From Paenibacillus mucilaginosus 3016 (GTDB taxonomy: Bacteria; Bacillota; Bacilli; Paenibacillales; NBRC-103111), in the NCBI RefSeq assembly GCF_000250655.1, contig NC_016935.1, forward strand, positions 6,776,001 through 6,840,000: a stretch of DNA of 64,000 nt, read 5' to 3'. This document shows, piece after piece, positions 1 through 8,481 of the stretch. The translations under genes were made by a program, and so were the position numbers. Under the pieces are notes generated by a model. That model made no database searches. It worked only from the letters and a program-made list of their open reading frames with translations, and was not told the origin of the DNA. How positions within the stretch are numbered: the stretch's first letter is position 1; every line of letters starts with the position of its first letter.

Positions 1-364
1 CGGCATTGTCGCGGTACATCAGGATGCTGCACTCGGAGGGGCTTTTGATCTCCGTAAAAGCCAGCCCCGTCACCGCGCCCGTCCGGTCCGTCACGACATT
101 CTCCGTGGAGATGCGGTTGCGCTCCAGATAATCCGTGATGAAGCGGCCCATCTGGTCGTCCGCCACCTTGCCGATGAACGCCGTGCGCAGGCCGAGGCGC
201 GACATGCCGATCGTAATGTTCGCCGGAGAGCCGCCGACATACTTGGTGAACGTCATCGTCTCCTCCATCGGGCGGTTGATCTCGTTTGCGTTCAGATCGA
301 TGCAGAGACGGCCGACCGCCACAAAATCCAGCGGCTTGCCCGCCGCAAAGGAAACATAACTCAT
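1..364 (-). CDS. iolC: 5-dehydro-2-deoxygluconokinase, N-terminal part (window edge)
   Basis: Translating the minus strand from the ATG at 364 gives 121 codons of a PfkB-family sugar kinase that run off the window edge. The N-terminus reads closely like Bacillus IolC: residues 32-34 PME, 44-50 GGSPANI, and GKVADDQ and SILMYRD further on. The enzyme phosphorylates 5-dehydro-2-deoxy-D-gluconate in myo-inositol catabolism in the cytoplasm. The ATG overlaps the TAA stop of the upstream iolE by one base, so the two are probably translationally coupled in one operon with iolD. The ATP-binding C-terminal half lies outside the window. Recognition of the family is firm; identity as IolC rests on the N-terminus and on the iolD-iolE context. 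Confidence 0.9.
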   Translation of the reverse strand, partial: MSYVSFAAGKPLDFVAVGRLCIDLNANEINRPMEETMTFTKYVGGSPANITIGMSRLGLRTAFIGKVADDQMGRFITDYLERNRISTENVVTDRTGAVTGLAFTEIKSPSECSILMYRDNA

Positions 365-1278
365 TACGCGATCCCTTCCTTTCGGTCGATGAGTCCTTCC
401 AAGTAGAGCAGCGCCTGCTTCGCATAGTCGTAAGGCGGGTGAGCCGCCGGATCCTGCTCCCCTTCGAGCATCGCCCAGCCGCCGTAGCCGCGTGCGGCCA
501 GCTCGCCGACAATCGGGGCGAAGTCGATGCACCCGTCACCTGGCACCGTGAAGACTCCTTTGCGGATGCAGGTAATAAAATCAGCCCCTTCCGCGCGCGC
601 CTCCTCCAGCACCTGCGGGCGGATGTCCTTCAGGTGGACGTAAGCGATCCGGTCATAGTGCTTCTGCAGCACGCTCAGCGGGTCCGCCCCGCCGTAGTAC
701 GCATGCCCGGTATCGAACAGGAGATGCACCAGCGCCGGGTCGGTCATCTCCAGGAGACGGCCGATCTCGTGCCCCTGCTCCACGACCGTGCCGCCATGGT
801 GGTGGTACGTCAGCTTCAGCCCGTACTCCCGGGCAATGACGCCGGCTTCATTCAGGCCTTCCGCCAGGCTCTCCCAGCCCGCATCGTCCAGCCGGAGCAC
901 TTCCTTCTCGTGCGGGGTGCGTCTGGGGTCAAAATGCAGCGAGCCCCCGATCTCGCAGGTGGAGATGACCTCGGCGCCCATCTCCCTCAAGAAGGCGGCA
1001 TGCCGGCGGTACGCTTCCAGCTCTTCTTTCCGGTATGCCGGGTCCGAAAACAGCACCGACTTCCACTGGGACACGAGCTGCAGTCCCCGGCGGGAGAGCT
1101 CCTCCCTCAGCACGGCCGGGTCCGCCGGGTACTTGCGCCCCATCTCCGTCCCCCGCAGCCCCAGCGCCGCCATATCGTCCAGTATCCGCTCGTACGTCGT
1201 ATCGTCCCCATGCTCCTTGACATCCTCCCCGACCCAGTTGATCGGGTGCGCTCCCAGGCGGAACGGCAGTTTCGCCAT
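364..1278 (-). CDS. iolE: Inosose dehydratase (2-keto-myo-inositol dehydratase)
   Basis: A 304-residue sugar-phosphate isomerase/epimerase-like TIM barrel. IolE dehydrates 2-keto-myo-inositol to 3D-(3,5/4)-trihydroxycyclohexane-1,2-dione, the substrate of IolD, whose gene lies just upstream. Family-typical segments are visible: GAHPINW near residues 9-15, LTYHHHGG at 156-163, LFDTGHAY at 187-194 and YVHLKD at 213-218, which contain the likely metal-binding Glu, Asp and His residues. An upstream in-frame ATG at 1302 would lie almost on the iolD stop; the ATG at 1278 is preceded by GGAGAG at good spacing and starts MAKLPF, so it is preferred. Gap to iolD is about 20 bases, indicating one transcript. 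Confidence 0.9.
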   Translation of the reverse strand: MAKLPFRLGAHPINWVGEDVKEHGDDTTYERILDDMAALGLRGTEMGRKYPADPAVLREELSRRGLQLVSQWKSVLFSDPAYRKEELEAYRRHAAFLREMGAEVISTCEIGGSLHFDPRRTPHEKEVLRLDDAGWESLAEGLNEAGVIAREYGLKLTYHHHGGTVVEQGHEIGRLLEMTDPALVHLLFDTGHAYYGGADPLSVLQKHYDRIAYVHLKDIRPQVLEEARAEGADFITCIRKGVFTVPGDGCIDFAPIVGELAARGYGGWAMLEGEQDPAAHPPYDYAKQALLYLEGLIDRKEGIA

Positions 1279-1298
1279 CTTAGATCTCTCCTCTCTTC

Positions 1299-3164
1299 TC
1301 ACCGGACCGTAACCGCTTCGATCCGGCTCTTCATCCCGCGGTGCGCTTCGAGCACCTTCCCGCTAACCGACACTTCCGGTACGCCGACATTCCACCACGA
1401 TTCGTAGCCGCCCGTGTTCGTTCCCGGAACGACCGGGATCTCGATCAGGGTCGTGATGCTTTCCTCCTTCGCCAGCCGCAGCGCCTCCTCCAGCTCCTCC
1501 GGCGTGGAAGCCTTGTAGGCCTTGGCCCCAAGCGCCCGGGCATGGGCGGCAAAGTCGATCGGCAGGTACGCCCCGGTCAGCCGGGAGGTCTCCTGCGAAC
1601 GGCGGCGGAATTCATTGCCGAAGCCGTCGCTCCCATGCTCCCGCTGCAGGTTGTGGATGCACTGGAAGCCGTGGTTGTCGAACAGCAGCACGGTGATCTT
1701 GCGTCCCTCCTGCAGGGACGTCAGCAGTTCCGAGTGCAGCATGAGATAGCTGCCGTCGCCGACCAGAGCGTAGACGTCCCGGCGGGGGTCGGCGAGCGCG
1801 GCCCCGAAGGCGCCGCTGACCTCATAGCCCATGCAGGAGAAGCCGTACTCCATGTGGTACGTCTTCGGCCCGGCGGCCCGCCACAGCCTGTGCAGGTCGC
1901 CCGGCAGCGAGCCGGCGGCGCAGACGATGACCGCCTCCGGTCCGACGGCCGCGTTGATAACGCCGAGCGCCCGGGTCTGGGCGAAGCCCGCCTCATGCTC
2001 CGCCGTGTACAGCCGGTTGACCTCGGCGTCCCACTCGGCCTTGCGGGCGGCGATCTCGCCGGGTGCATAGCCGCTGGCATAGCCCGACTCCTGCAGGGCC
2101 TCCCGCAGGAGTCGCAGTCCTTCCCGGGCGTCCGCGAGGAGCGGCGTTCCGCTGAGCTTCGCCCCGTCGAAGGCGCTCACGTTCAGGTTGAGGAAGCGGA
2201 CCCCCGGATGGCGGAAGGCCGACTTTGATGCCGTCGTGAAGTCCGAGTACCTAGTGCCCACGCCGATAACGAGATCCGCTTCCTGCGCGAGCCGATTGGC
2301 GGCGAGCGAGCCCGTGACGCCGATCGCGCCGGCGTTCAGCGGATGGTCCCAGGGCAGCGCGCCCTTGCCCGCCTGCGTCTCCGCCACCGGGATGCCGAAG
2401 GTTCCGGCAAGCGCTTTCAACTCCTCTGCGGCTTCCGCGTAGAGCACGCCTCCCCCGGCGACAATCAGCGGCCTGCGGGCCGACTGTACCAGCTCCGCCG
2501 CCCTCCTCAGCGCTTCCGGGGCAGGAGGCCTGCGGTCGATGTAATGCACCCGTTTATCGAAGAAGGAGAGCGGGTAATCGTACGCTTCCGCCTGCACGTC
2601 CTGCGGGAGCGCCAGCGTGACGGCGCCGGTCTCGGCCGGGTCGGTCAGCACGCGCATCGCCTGCAGCAGGGCTGGCATCAGCTGCTCGGGCCGCTCGATG
2701 CGGTCCCAGTATTTGCTCACGGGCTTGAACGGATCGTTGGCCGAGACCGTATAGTCCCCCGCCACCTCGAGCTGCTGCAGCACCGGGTCCGGCTGCCTCG
2801 TGGCGAAGTTGTCGCCCGGCAGCAGCAGCACCGGGATCCGGTTGACCGTGGCGGTCGCCGCGGCCGTCACCATATTGAGCGCGCCCGGCCCGATCGAGGA
2901 GGTGCAGGCGAAGATTTCCATCCGATTACGCTGCTTCGCAAACGCGGCGGCGGCATGCACCATGCCCTGCTCGTTTTTGCCCTGAATGAAAGTAAGACTT
3001 CCGCTGCTGCGCTCCAGCGCTTCCCCGAGCCCGGTCACATTGCCGTGCCCGAAGATGCCCATGACCCCGCGGACGAATTTGGTCTCCCGGCCGTCCCGGC
3101 TGACATACTGCGCATCGAGAAACCGGAGCAGCGCCTGGGCCATCGTGAGACGGATCGTGCTCAT
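1299..3164 (-). CDS. iolD: 3D-(3,5/4)-trihydroxycyclohexane-1,2-dione hydrolase (ThDP enzyme)
   Basis: A 621-residue thiamine-diphosphate enzyme of the IolD family that opens the inositol-derived ring to 5-deoxy-glucuronate. Length fits Bacillus IolD (about 637). The N-terminal PYR domain has GIFGHGN near residue 38 and the cofactor-activating Glu in GKNEQG near 65; the C-terminal domain has the Mg-ThDP motif GDGS at about 469 followed some 25 residues later by DNHGF. Two ATGs are close together (3170 and 3164). The AAGGAG at 3173-3178 is only one base from the first but seven from the second, so MSTIRL at 3164 is taken as the start. It is the first gene of the iolD-iolE-iolC run and is read away from the AraC-type gene at 3546. 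Confidence 0.92.
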   Translation of the reverse strand: MSTIRLTMAQALLRFLDAQYVSRDGRETKFVRGVMGIFGHGNVTGLGEALERSSGSLTFIQGKNEQGMVHAAAAFAKQRNRMEIFACTSSIGPGALNMVTAAATATVNRIPVLLLPGDNFATRQPDPVLQQLEVAGDYTVSANDPFKPVSKYWDRIERPEQLMPALLQAMRVLTDPAETGAVTLALPQDVQAEAYDYPLSFFDKRVHYIDRRPPAPEALRRAAELVQSARRPLIVAGGGVLYAEAAEELKALAGTFGIPVAETQAGKGALPWDHPLNAGAIGVTGSLAANRLAQEADLVIGVGTRYSDFTTASKSAFRHPGVRFLNLNVSAFDGAKLSGTPLLADAREGLRLLREALQESGYASGYAPGEIAARKAEWDAEVNRLYTAEHEAGFAQTRALGVINAAVGPEAVIVCAAGSLPGDLHRLWRAAGPKTYHMEYGFSCMGYEVSGAFGAALADPRRDVYALVGDGSYLMLHSELLTSLQEGRKITVLLFDNHGFQCIHNLQREHGSDGFGNEFRRRSQETSRLTGAYLPIDFAAHARALGAKAYKASTPEELEEALRLAKEESITTLIEIPVVPGTNTGGYESWWNVGVPEVSVSGKVLEAHRGMKSRIEAVTVR

Positions 3165-3271
3165 ACCCATTCTCCTTTCGCATACTCGTTGAATTAATGA
3201 AGCGTGTGCGTTAAGGCCTTGCAGGTCATATCAGATAAGGAACAGGTTAAAATGAATGCCGGTTAAGTTAA

Positions 3272-3325
3272 GTTAAGCGCTTAACCCTTTCTAGAGAAAC
3301 GCTTGCCCGTTAAGGTAAGCGCTTT
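3272..3325. promoter_or_regulatory. Paired operator-like palindromes upstream of iolD
   Basis: The 3165-3545 gap between iolD and the divergent AraC gene holds a perfect 14-bp palindrome GTTAAGCGCTTAAC at 3272-3285 and a second AAGCGCTT core at 3317-3324, with centres 42 bp apart (four helical turns). A third CGCTT half-site sits at 3300-3305. The cores resemble LacI/CcpA-family operators (catabolite-response elements share the central GCGC-type step, but neither is a full match). CcpA or an inositol regulator binding here is inference. No convincing sigma-A promoter could be assigned in this gap. Confidence 0.45.
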
Positions 3326-3545
3326 ATTTGATCTTACTACAGACCGCGTTTCCCGGCAATAGCTTTTTTGGAAGAATTTTCTGATGCGTCTGCCGACGCC
3401 CCCATGCCCTACTCGACTGGAAGCCTTTTCCCTGGAGCAAGCAAAAGGATTTCCCCGCTTTCCTGTCGAATCTTCTTCATTAACCCTGAACTCCGCTGTC
3501 AAGGCAAATCAAAAGCGGTGACATTCCCGGGAGAGGAACGCCATC

Positions 3546-4359
3546 ATGAACTTTCAACAGCTATTGGGGATGATTCCGATCCCCCGGCGCATTGAGTCCT
3601 GCTCTGCGTCCCAAACCCTCCTTCTCCAAGCAGACGAGCACGTGCTGCTCATTGTCCGCCGGGGGCACGTTACGGTCGCCGCCCGGGCGGGAAGCCGCCG
3701 TTGTGGCACAGGCTTTCGCCTGTCATCCCACTGCAGGCCCCTGGGTCATCCAGGTGCCAAGGACCAAGGAAGCCGAGTATGCGGTGATCCGCTACGGAAT
3801 GCTCCCCGAGCACAGCGAATGGACGCTGGAAGGGACGCTCCACACGGTCAGCGAAGTCAAAATCCATTACATGATCGACGAGCTTCTCCGTACGTGCGAC
3901 GCGTTCGGTCCGGAGCCTCTTCCCCCAGAGGAAGAAGCAGCCCAGCGGTTCCGGATGCGGCTGATGCTCGAGCGGATCCTGTTTATCTGCCTCTATGAAT
4001 CGCAGGCCCAGACGGAGAAACACTCTTCCGCCGAAGCCATCGAAGAGACGCTTTCCTATATTAACGAGCATTACATGCTGAAGCTGACGCTTCCGATGCT
4101 CGCCAGACGCGCGGGCATGAGCGGCGGGCACTACACCGTGCTGTTCAAGCGGCATACGGGCATGACGCTGACCGCCTACCTGCACCGGCTGCGGATCGAG
4201 AAAGCCCGGCAGCTGTTCCTGCAGACCGACCTGCCCGCCAAGGAAATCGCCCTGCGGGTCGGATTCGCGGACTATTTTCACTTCAGCAAAACCTTCAAAA
4301 AAGTGACGGGCACCGCCCCTTCCGTCTTCCTCCAGCAAACATCTAAAAATCAGACATAG
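3546..4359 (+). pseudogene. AraC-family transcriptional regulator, apparent one-base frameshift
   Basis: The N-terminus reads from the ATG at 3546 (GAGAGG ribosome site upstream) as MNFQQLLGM and continues through HVLLIVRRGHVTVA, then becomes nonsense. From about position 3690 the next frame carries on sensibly (REAAVVAQAF...) to a C-terminal pair of AraC helix-turn-helix motifs (SYINEHYMLKLTLPMLARRAG and EIALRVGFADYFHFSKTFKK) and a TAG at 4357. The break lies in the G/C run at 3680-3692; removing one base restores a single frame of about 270 residues. An alternative TTG start at 3592 in the second frame has no ribosome site. Position upstream of, and same strand as, the siderophore uptake genes suggests a Btr-like activator of iron uptake. 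Either a decayed gene or a base error. Confidence 0.75.
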
Positions 4360-4401
4360 GCTTTCTGCAAATTGGACATGTCCGGCCGCGGAAGAATGGG
4401 C

Positions 4402-4407
4402 TATAAT
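4402..4407 (+). promoter_or_regulatory. Likely -10 element of the siderophore uptake operon
   Basis: TATAAT at 4402-4407 is a perfect -10 hexamer placed just ahead of the Fur box and 43 bases before the start codon. The expected -35 position (4379-4384) is poor, TGTCCG, but overlaps the right half of a 10-bp palindrome GGACATGTCC at 4374-4383, a layout that would suit an activator such as the adjacent AraC-type protein. The activator site is inference. Confidence 0.55.
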
Positions 4408-4412
4408 CCAAC

Positions 4413-4427
4413 TGATAATAATTATCA
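4413..4427 (+). promoter_or_regulatory. Fur box
   Basis: TGATAATAATTATCA is a perfect 7-1-7 inverted repeat identical to the Bacillus Fur/PerR-type consensus TGATAATNATTATCA. It begins five bases after the TATAAT hexamer and so would cover the transcription start of the siderophore-binding protein gene, giving iron-dependent repression. Confidence 0.9.
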
Positions 4428-4449
4428 TTTTCAGGGGGAGAAAGAAACC

Positions 4450-5418
4450 ATGTCTCATTGGATGACCCGCACACTTCGCACCGTACTGATCTGCCTGTTC
4501 GCCGTAAGCCTCGCTGCCTGCGGCAAAACGGTTCCCAAAGAGGAGGCCTCCGCCTCCGGAAATGCCGCACCTGCATCTGCAGCCCAGAAAGCAGGCAAGA
4601 TTACCGTTCAGGACGCCATGGGCACCGTCGAGCTGGCCCAAAAACCGGAGCGCATTGTCACGATGGAATTCAGCTTCACGGATGCCCTCGTCACCCTGGG
4701 GCTGAAGCCGGTGGGCGCAGCCGACGACTCCAATCCGGCTCTGTTCATGGACGCGGTGAAGAGTCAGATCGGCGATTATAAGTCTGTCGGCTCCCGCTAC
4801 GAGCCGAATATCGAGCTGATCAGCTCGCTGCAGCCCGACCTCATTATTGTGGATCTCAACAAGCACAAGAATGCGATCCCGCAGCTCAAGGCCATCGCCC
4901 CGCTGCTCGTGCTGGATGATTTTCAGGCCGACTATGCCCAGATGCTCAAGAACTACATGATCATCGCACAGGCGACAGGCAAGGAAGAGGAAGGCAGGAA
5001 GCGCCTTGCCGAGCATCAGACCAAGATGGACGAAGCGAAGAAGAACATCAAAAACACGAACCTCCGCGTCCTCCCGGCCGTCGTCAATACCAAGGGCTTC
5101 TTCGCCCACTCGGACCACTCCTACACCGGCTCCTTCATCGCCATGCTGGGCTTTACCGATCCGGTGAAGAACGAAGCTTCGTATCCGCAGTTCACGCTGG
5201 AGCAGCTGGCCGAAGCGAACCCGCAGGCGATGTTCCTGATGCCGATCGAGAAGGAGAACATCGAGAAGCAGTGGGCTTCGAACCCGCTGTGGGGCCAGAT
5301 CGAAGCCGTCTCGGGCAATAAGGTATTCTATGTGGAAAGACGCGACTGGTCGCTCTCACGCGGTCTGATCGGCTCTGAGAAGATGGCCGAGGATATCGTG
5401 AAGCATCTGGGGGCGTAG
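4450..5418 (+). CDS. Siderophore-binding lipoprotein (FeuA/YfiY type)
   Basis: A 322-residue iron-siderophore solute-binding protein. A basic N-terminus and hydrophobic stretch lead to a lipobox SLAAC with Cys24 as the acylated residue, followed by a Ser/Ala/Glu-rich linker and a periplasmic-binding-protein fold with the family-typical start of the ligand domain (QDAMG, PERIVTMEFSFTDAL, LGLKPVGAA) and the RDWSLSRG segment near the end. It would sit on the outer face of the membrane and deliver ferric siderophore to the two permeases downstream. The longer in-frame extension to 4372 overlaps promoter and Fur box; the ATG at 4450 has GGGGGAG upstream and begins the signal peptide, so it is the start. 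Regulated by Fur. Confidence 0.93.
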   Translation: MSHWMTRTLRTVLICLFAVSLAACGKTVPKEEASASGNAAPASAAQKAGKITVQDAMGTVELAQKPERIVTMEFSFTDALVTLGLKPVGAADDSNPALFMDAVKSQIGDYKSVGSRYEPNIELISSLQPDLIIVDLNKHKNAIPQLKAIAPLLVLDDFQADYAQMLKNYMIIAQATGKEEEGRKRLAEHQTKMDEAKKNIKNTNLRVLPAVVNTKGFFAHSDHSYTGSFIAMLGFTDPVKNEASYPQFTLEQLAEANPQAMFLMPIEKENIEKQWASNPLWGQIEAVSGNKVFYVERRDWSLSRGLIGSEKMAEDIVKHLGA

Positions 5419-5422
5419 CTCT

Positions 5423-6457
5423 ATGCCTATGCCGCATCATAATCCAAGCTTATCGGACAAGCAGAGCCCTGCCGGGCGTCTGCTTCTCCTTTTTTGTGCC
5501 TCCGTGCTCGTGCTGGCGGCCGGCATCCTCTGCTCCCTGAAGTGGGGGGCCGCGCACGTCACCTGGACGGAGCTGGTTCAGGCGCTGACCTACCAGGGAA
5601 GCGGCAAAGCGCACCTCTACATCCAGACGCTCCGCCTGCCCCGCACCCTGACGGCCTGCATCGTGGGGGCGCAGCTCGCCCTGGCGGGACTGCTCACCCA
5701 GCTCGCCACGAAGAACCCGCTCGCTTCCCCGCATGTCTTCGGCATTAACGCGGGGGCGGCCTTCGCCGTCGTGCTCGGGCTGGCGGCGGCCGCGGAGCTG
5801 GCTCCCCTGGGGACTGTGCTGGCGGCCTTCGCCGGTGCGGCCGGCGGCGCTCTCCTGATCTGGACCCTGGCGGGGAACGGGCCGAAGCAGGTGGTCCGGC
5901 TGGCCCTCTCGGGCATCGTGATCCATTTCCTGCTCTCCTCCCTGACGGAGGGCCTCATCATCCTGAATCAGCAGTCGACCGAGAACATTCTCTTCTGGCT
6001 GGTCGGCTCGGTCAACCAGGCGGCCTGGCCGGAGGTCCGGCTGCTGCTTCCCTTCCTGGCCGGCGGCCTGCTCCTCCTGCTCTTCATGCTGCCCGCCTTC
6101 CGGCTGCTCACGCTGGATGATGAAGTGGCTGCGGGCCTCGGCCAGCGGGTGACCGTGGTGAGGACCGCCTGCATGGGGCTCGTCATCCTCCTCGCCGGCT
6201 CAGCCGTTGCCGTGTGCGGACCGATCGGGTTCGTCTGCCTGATCGTGCCTCATATCGCCCGGGCGCTGGCCGGCAGCCGTCTGCCCGTACTCGTGCCGCT
6301 GACGGCGCTGCTTGGAGGTGCCATGCTCGTGTACGCCGACTTCCTCAGCCGGTTTATCGCGTTCCCTTATGAGTCTCCGGTCGGGATCGTCACGTCCGCC
6401 ATCGGAGCCCCCTTCTTCATCTACCTGACCGTCAAGAAAGGAAGGGCCGCCTCATGA
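5423..6457 (+). CDS. Iron-siderophore ABC transporter permease (FecCD family)
   Basis: A 344-residue polytopic membrane protein of the FecCD/BtuC permease family. Signature pieces are LRLPRTLTACIVGAQLALAG, ATKNPLASPHVFGINAGA and, near the end, GPIGFVCLIVPHIAR. About nine or ten hydrophobic segments can be counted. It pairs with the following gene to form a heterodimeric channel fed by the lipoprotein upstream. Starts four bases after the preceding stop, so it is in the same operon. Confidence 0.93.
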   Translation: MPMPHHNPSLSDKQSPAGRLLLLFCASVLVLAAGILCSLKWGAAHVTWTELVQALTYQGSGKAHLYIQTLRLPRTLTACIVGAQLALAGLLTQLATKNPLASPHVFGINAGAAFAVVLGLAAAAELAPLGTVLAAFAGAAGGALLIWTLAGNGPKQVVRLALSGIVIHFLLSSLTEGLIILNQQSTENILFWLVGSVNQAAWPEVRLLLPFLAGGLLLLLFMLPAFRLLTLDDEVAAGLGQRVTVVRTACMGLVILLAGSAVAVCGPIGFVCLIVPHIARALAGSRLPVLVPLTALLGGAMLVYADFLSRFIAFPYESPVGIVTSAIGAPFFIYLTVKKGRAAS

Positions 6458-7434
6458 ACAAAAGCATCGTACTGGCCGCTTCGCTGCTGGCCCTGCTCCT
6501 GCTGACGGTCCTCTCCGTTCGGGTCGGCGCCGTGCCCGTGCCCTTCGGCGACATCGGGTCTACATTGCTCGGGGAACCGAACAAGTCCTATTTCATCGTG
6601 CATGACGTGCGTCTGCCCCGGGTGCTTGTCGCCATCCTGGCAGGCATGGGGCTGGCCGTCGGCGGCGTGATCCTGCAGGGCCTCGTGCGCAACCCGCTGG
6701 CGAGCCCCGACGTCATCGGCATCACGAAGGGAGCCGGCTTTGCGGCGGCAGCGCTGATCTTCCTGTTCCCGGGTGCGCCGGGCTATGCCCTGCCCATGGC
6801 CGCCTTCGCCGGGGCCCTCGCCGCTTTCGCCATTCTGCTTGGGCTCAGCCGCAGGCTTACTCTGAGCCCTTCCGCCCTCGCCCTGACCGGCATCGCCGTC
6901 GGAGCCGTCTTCCAGGCCGGCACGCAGTATCTGATCGTCTCGCATCCGGCCGACGTCAGCATGGCGCTGCTCTGGATGACCGGCAGCCTGTGGAGCCGGC
7001 GCTGGAAGGATGTGCTCACCCTGCTGCCCTGGATCGTGGTGCTCGTGCCGCTCGTGTGGAGGCTGTATCCGAAGCTCAACGTGCTGCAGTTCGGCGACGA
7101 GACCGTCACTTCCCTGGGGGTCAACCTTCGGGGCGAACGCCTCCTCCTGCTGCTTCTGGCCGTCGCCCTCGCCGGCATCTCCGTCTCTGCGGTCGGAGCC
7201 ATCGGCTTCATCGGACTCGTCGCCCCGCACATCGCCCGGAGCCTCGTCGGGGCGAAGCACCAGTGGCTCATCCCGGTCGCCGCGCTCCTCGGCGCGGACC
7301 TCATGCTGCTCGGCGATGCGGTCGGACGGATCGTCATCATCCCGCGCGAGGTGCCGGTCGGCATCATGACGGCGGTTATCGGGGCGCCTTACTTCATCTA
7401 TCTGCTGCAAAAGGAGCGGTGGAAGCTGAGGTGA
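6454..7434 (+). CDS. Iron-siderophore ABC transporter permease (FecCD family), second subunit
   Basis: A 326-residue FecCD-type permease paralogous to its neighbour: VRLPRVLVAILAGMGLAVGG, LVRNPLASPDVIGITKGA and AIGFIGLVAPHIAR. The ATG overlaps the previous stop (ATGA, 6454-6457), so the two subunits are translationally coupled. No ATPase gene follows: the next gene is on the other strand. As in Bacillus feuABC, a nucleotide-binding subunit encoded elsewhere (YusV type) presumably energises the transporter. No clear terminator is visible in the 68 bases after the stop. Confidence 0.93.
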   Translation: MNKSIVLAASLLALLLLTVLSVRVGAVPVPFGDIGSTLLGEPNKSYFIVHDVRLPRVLVAILAGMGLAVGGVILQGLVRNPLASPDVIGITKGAGFAAAALIFLFPGAPGYALPMAAFAGALAAFAILLGLSRRLTLSPSALALTGIAVGAVFQAGTQYLIVSHPADVSMALLWMTGSLWSRRWKDVLTLLPWIVVLVPLVWRLYPKLNVLQFGDETVTSLGVNLRGERLLLLLLAVALAGISVSAVGAIGFIGLVAPHIARSLVGAKHQWLIPVAALLGADLMLLGDAVGRIVIIPREVPVGIMTAVIGAPYFIYLLQKERWKLR

Positions 7435-7502
7435 CGCAGACGAGGTTTAAAGGGGGATGATGGAGTACATCACGGCTGTCCTATCGGGCAGTCTATGAGA
7501 AA

Positions 7503-8273
7503 CTATTCGCCGTCCTCTTCCCGGAACAGCTCCTGCAGCATGCGCTGCCGGTTATTCAGAAACCGCCGGGTAAGCTCGTAGTGGTCGGTTTCCTCCAGCG
7601 TCACCTCTTCGATGCCACGGGAGGTCAGCTGATAGATGACGGACTCGGGATAAGACATAAGAATGGGCGAATGGGTGGAGATGATGAACTGCGAGTTTCG
7701 CTGCACAAGCTTATGGATCTGGGTCAGCAGCGACATCTGCCGGAACGGGGAGAGAGCCGCTTCCGGCTCGTCCATCATATACAGGCCGTTCCCTCTTAAC
7801 CGGTTCAGGAAGGCGGCGAAGAAGGATTCGCCATGCGACTGCTCATGAAGGGAGCGTCCCCCGAAGCCCTCGATGATCTTGGGAGCGCTGGAGATTTCAC
7901 GGTCCATGTCCTCGATATTGCTTGCCAGATTGTAGTAGCTCTCGGCCCGGAAAAAAAAGCCGTCCCTGGGCTTCCTTATCCCGCGCACCAGCCGGAGATA
8001 CCGGTGCAGCTCCGAATGCGAGGCGTACGTGGAGAACTGAAAGTTCAGGCTTCCCCCCTCGGGATTGAAGCCCCAGGCCACGGCGAGCCCCTCGATGAGG
8101 GTGGATTTGCCCATGCCGTTGTCACCGACGATGTAGGTGACTTTGGGATGCAGCTCCAGGGTGTCCAGCTCGCGGATGGCATGCAGATGAAACGGGTACT
8201 GCTCGAAGGAGGGTACCTTCTCCCGAAGCAGCTGGATGCATCTCAGATACGTGTCGGACTGAAAACCGGTCAT
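7503..8273 (-). CDS. Stand-alone AAA/ABC-type ATPase
   Basis: A 256-residue soluble ATPase. Walker A GDNGMGKST at residues 50-58, an ABC-signature-like SHGESFF at 146-152, Walker B GLYMMDEPE at 163-171 and a switch-like STHSP at 199-203 are all present, the arrangement of the SMC/RecF-like AAA_21 ATPases. It has no transmembrane partner and is not in an operon with the transporters. Related small proteins are annotated only as predicted ATPases; function here is unknown. The start ATG at 8273 is preceded by AAAGGAGG on the minus strand. Confidence 0.85.
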   Translation of the reverse strand: MTGFQSDTYLRCIQLLREKVPSFEQYPFHLHAIRELDTLELHPKVTYIVGDNGMGKSTLIEGLAVAWGFNPEGGSLNFQFSTYASHSELHRYLRLVRGIRKPRDGFFFRAESYYNLASNIEDMDREISSAPKIIEGFGGRSLHEQSHGESFFAAFLNRLRGNGLYMMDEPEAALSPFRQMSLLTQIHKLVQRNSQFIISTHSPILMSYPESVIYQLTSRGIEEVTLEETDHYELTRRFLNNRQRMLQELFREEDGE

Positions 8274-8449
8274 GCGGAGTACAACCTCCTTTCCCTTATG
8301 AGCCTATTGTACCCCGTACGGCAGCTTGTGAGAAAATCATCGTCCGTTGGCCTGGGGGGCGGGAAGGGTTGAGACTGGACCGCAAGAATCACGTGGGCAC
8401 AGCGATGGGGGCGATGCCGGGTTAATCAGAATCATACACAGCACAATAT

Positions 8450-8481
8450 AGCCGCCTGGACTGATGGAGTCCATGGCGGCT
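8450..8481. repeat. Hairpin repeat, copy 1
   Basis: AGCCGCC at 8450-8456 pairs with GGCGGCT at 8475-8481, with a second inner pair GGACT/AGTCC. The same arrangement and most of the same bases recur at 9009-9039, so it is a small repeat family rather than a lone terminator. It has no T tract. Confidence 0.6.

Noticed and set aside
3670..5118. A 482-residue minus-strand frame
   Set aside because: Antisense to the AraC and siderophore-binding genes and crosses their promoter and Fur box.
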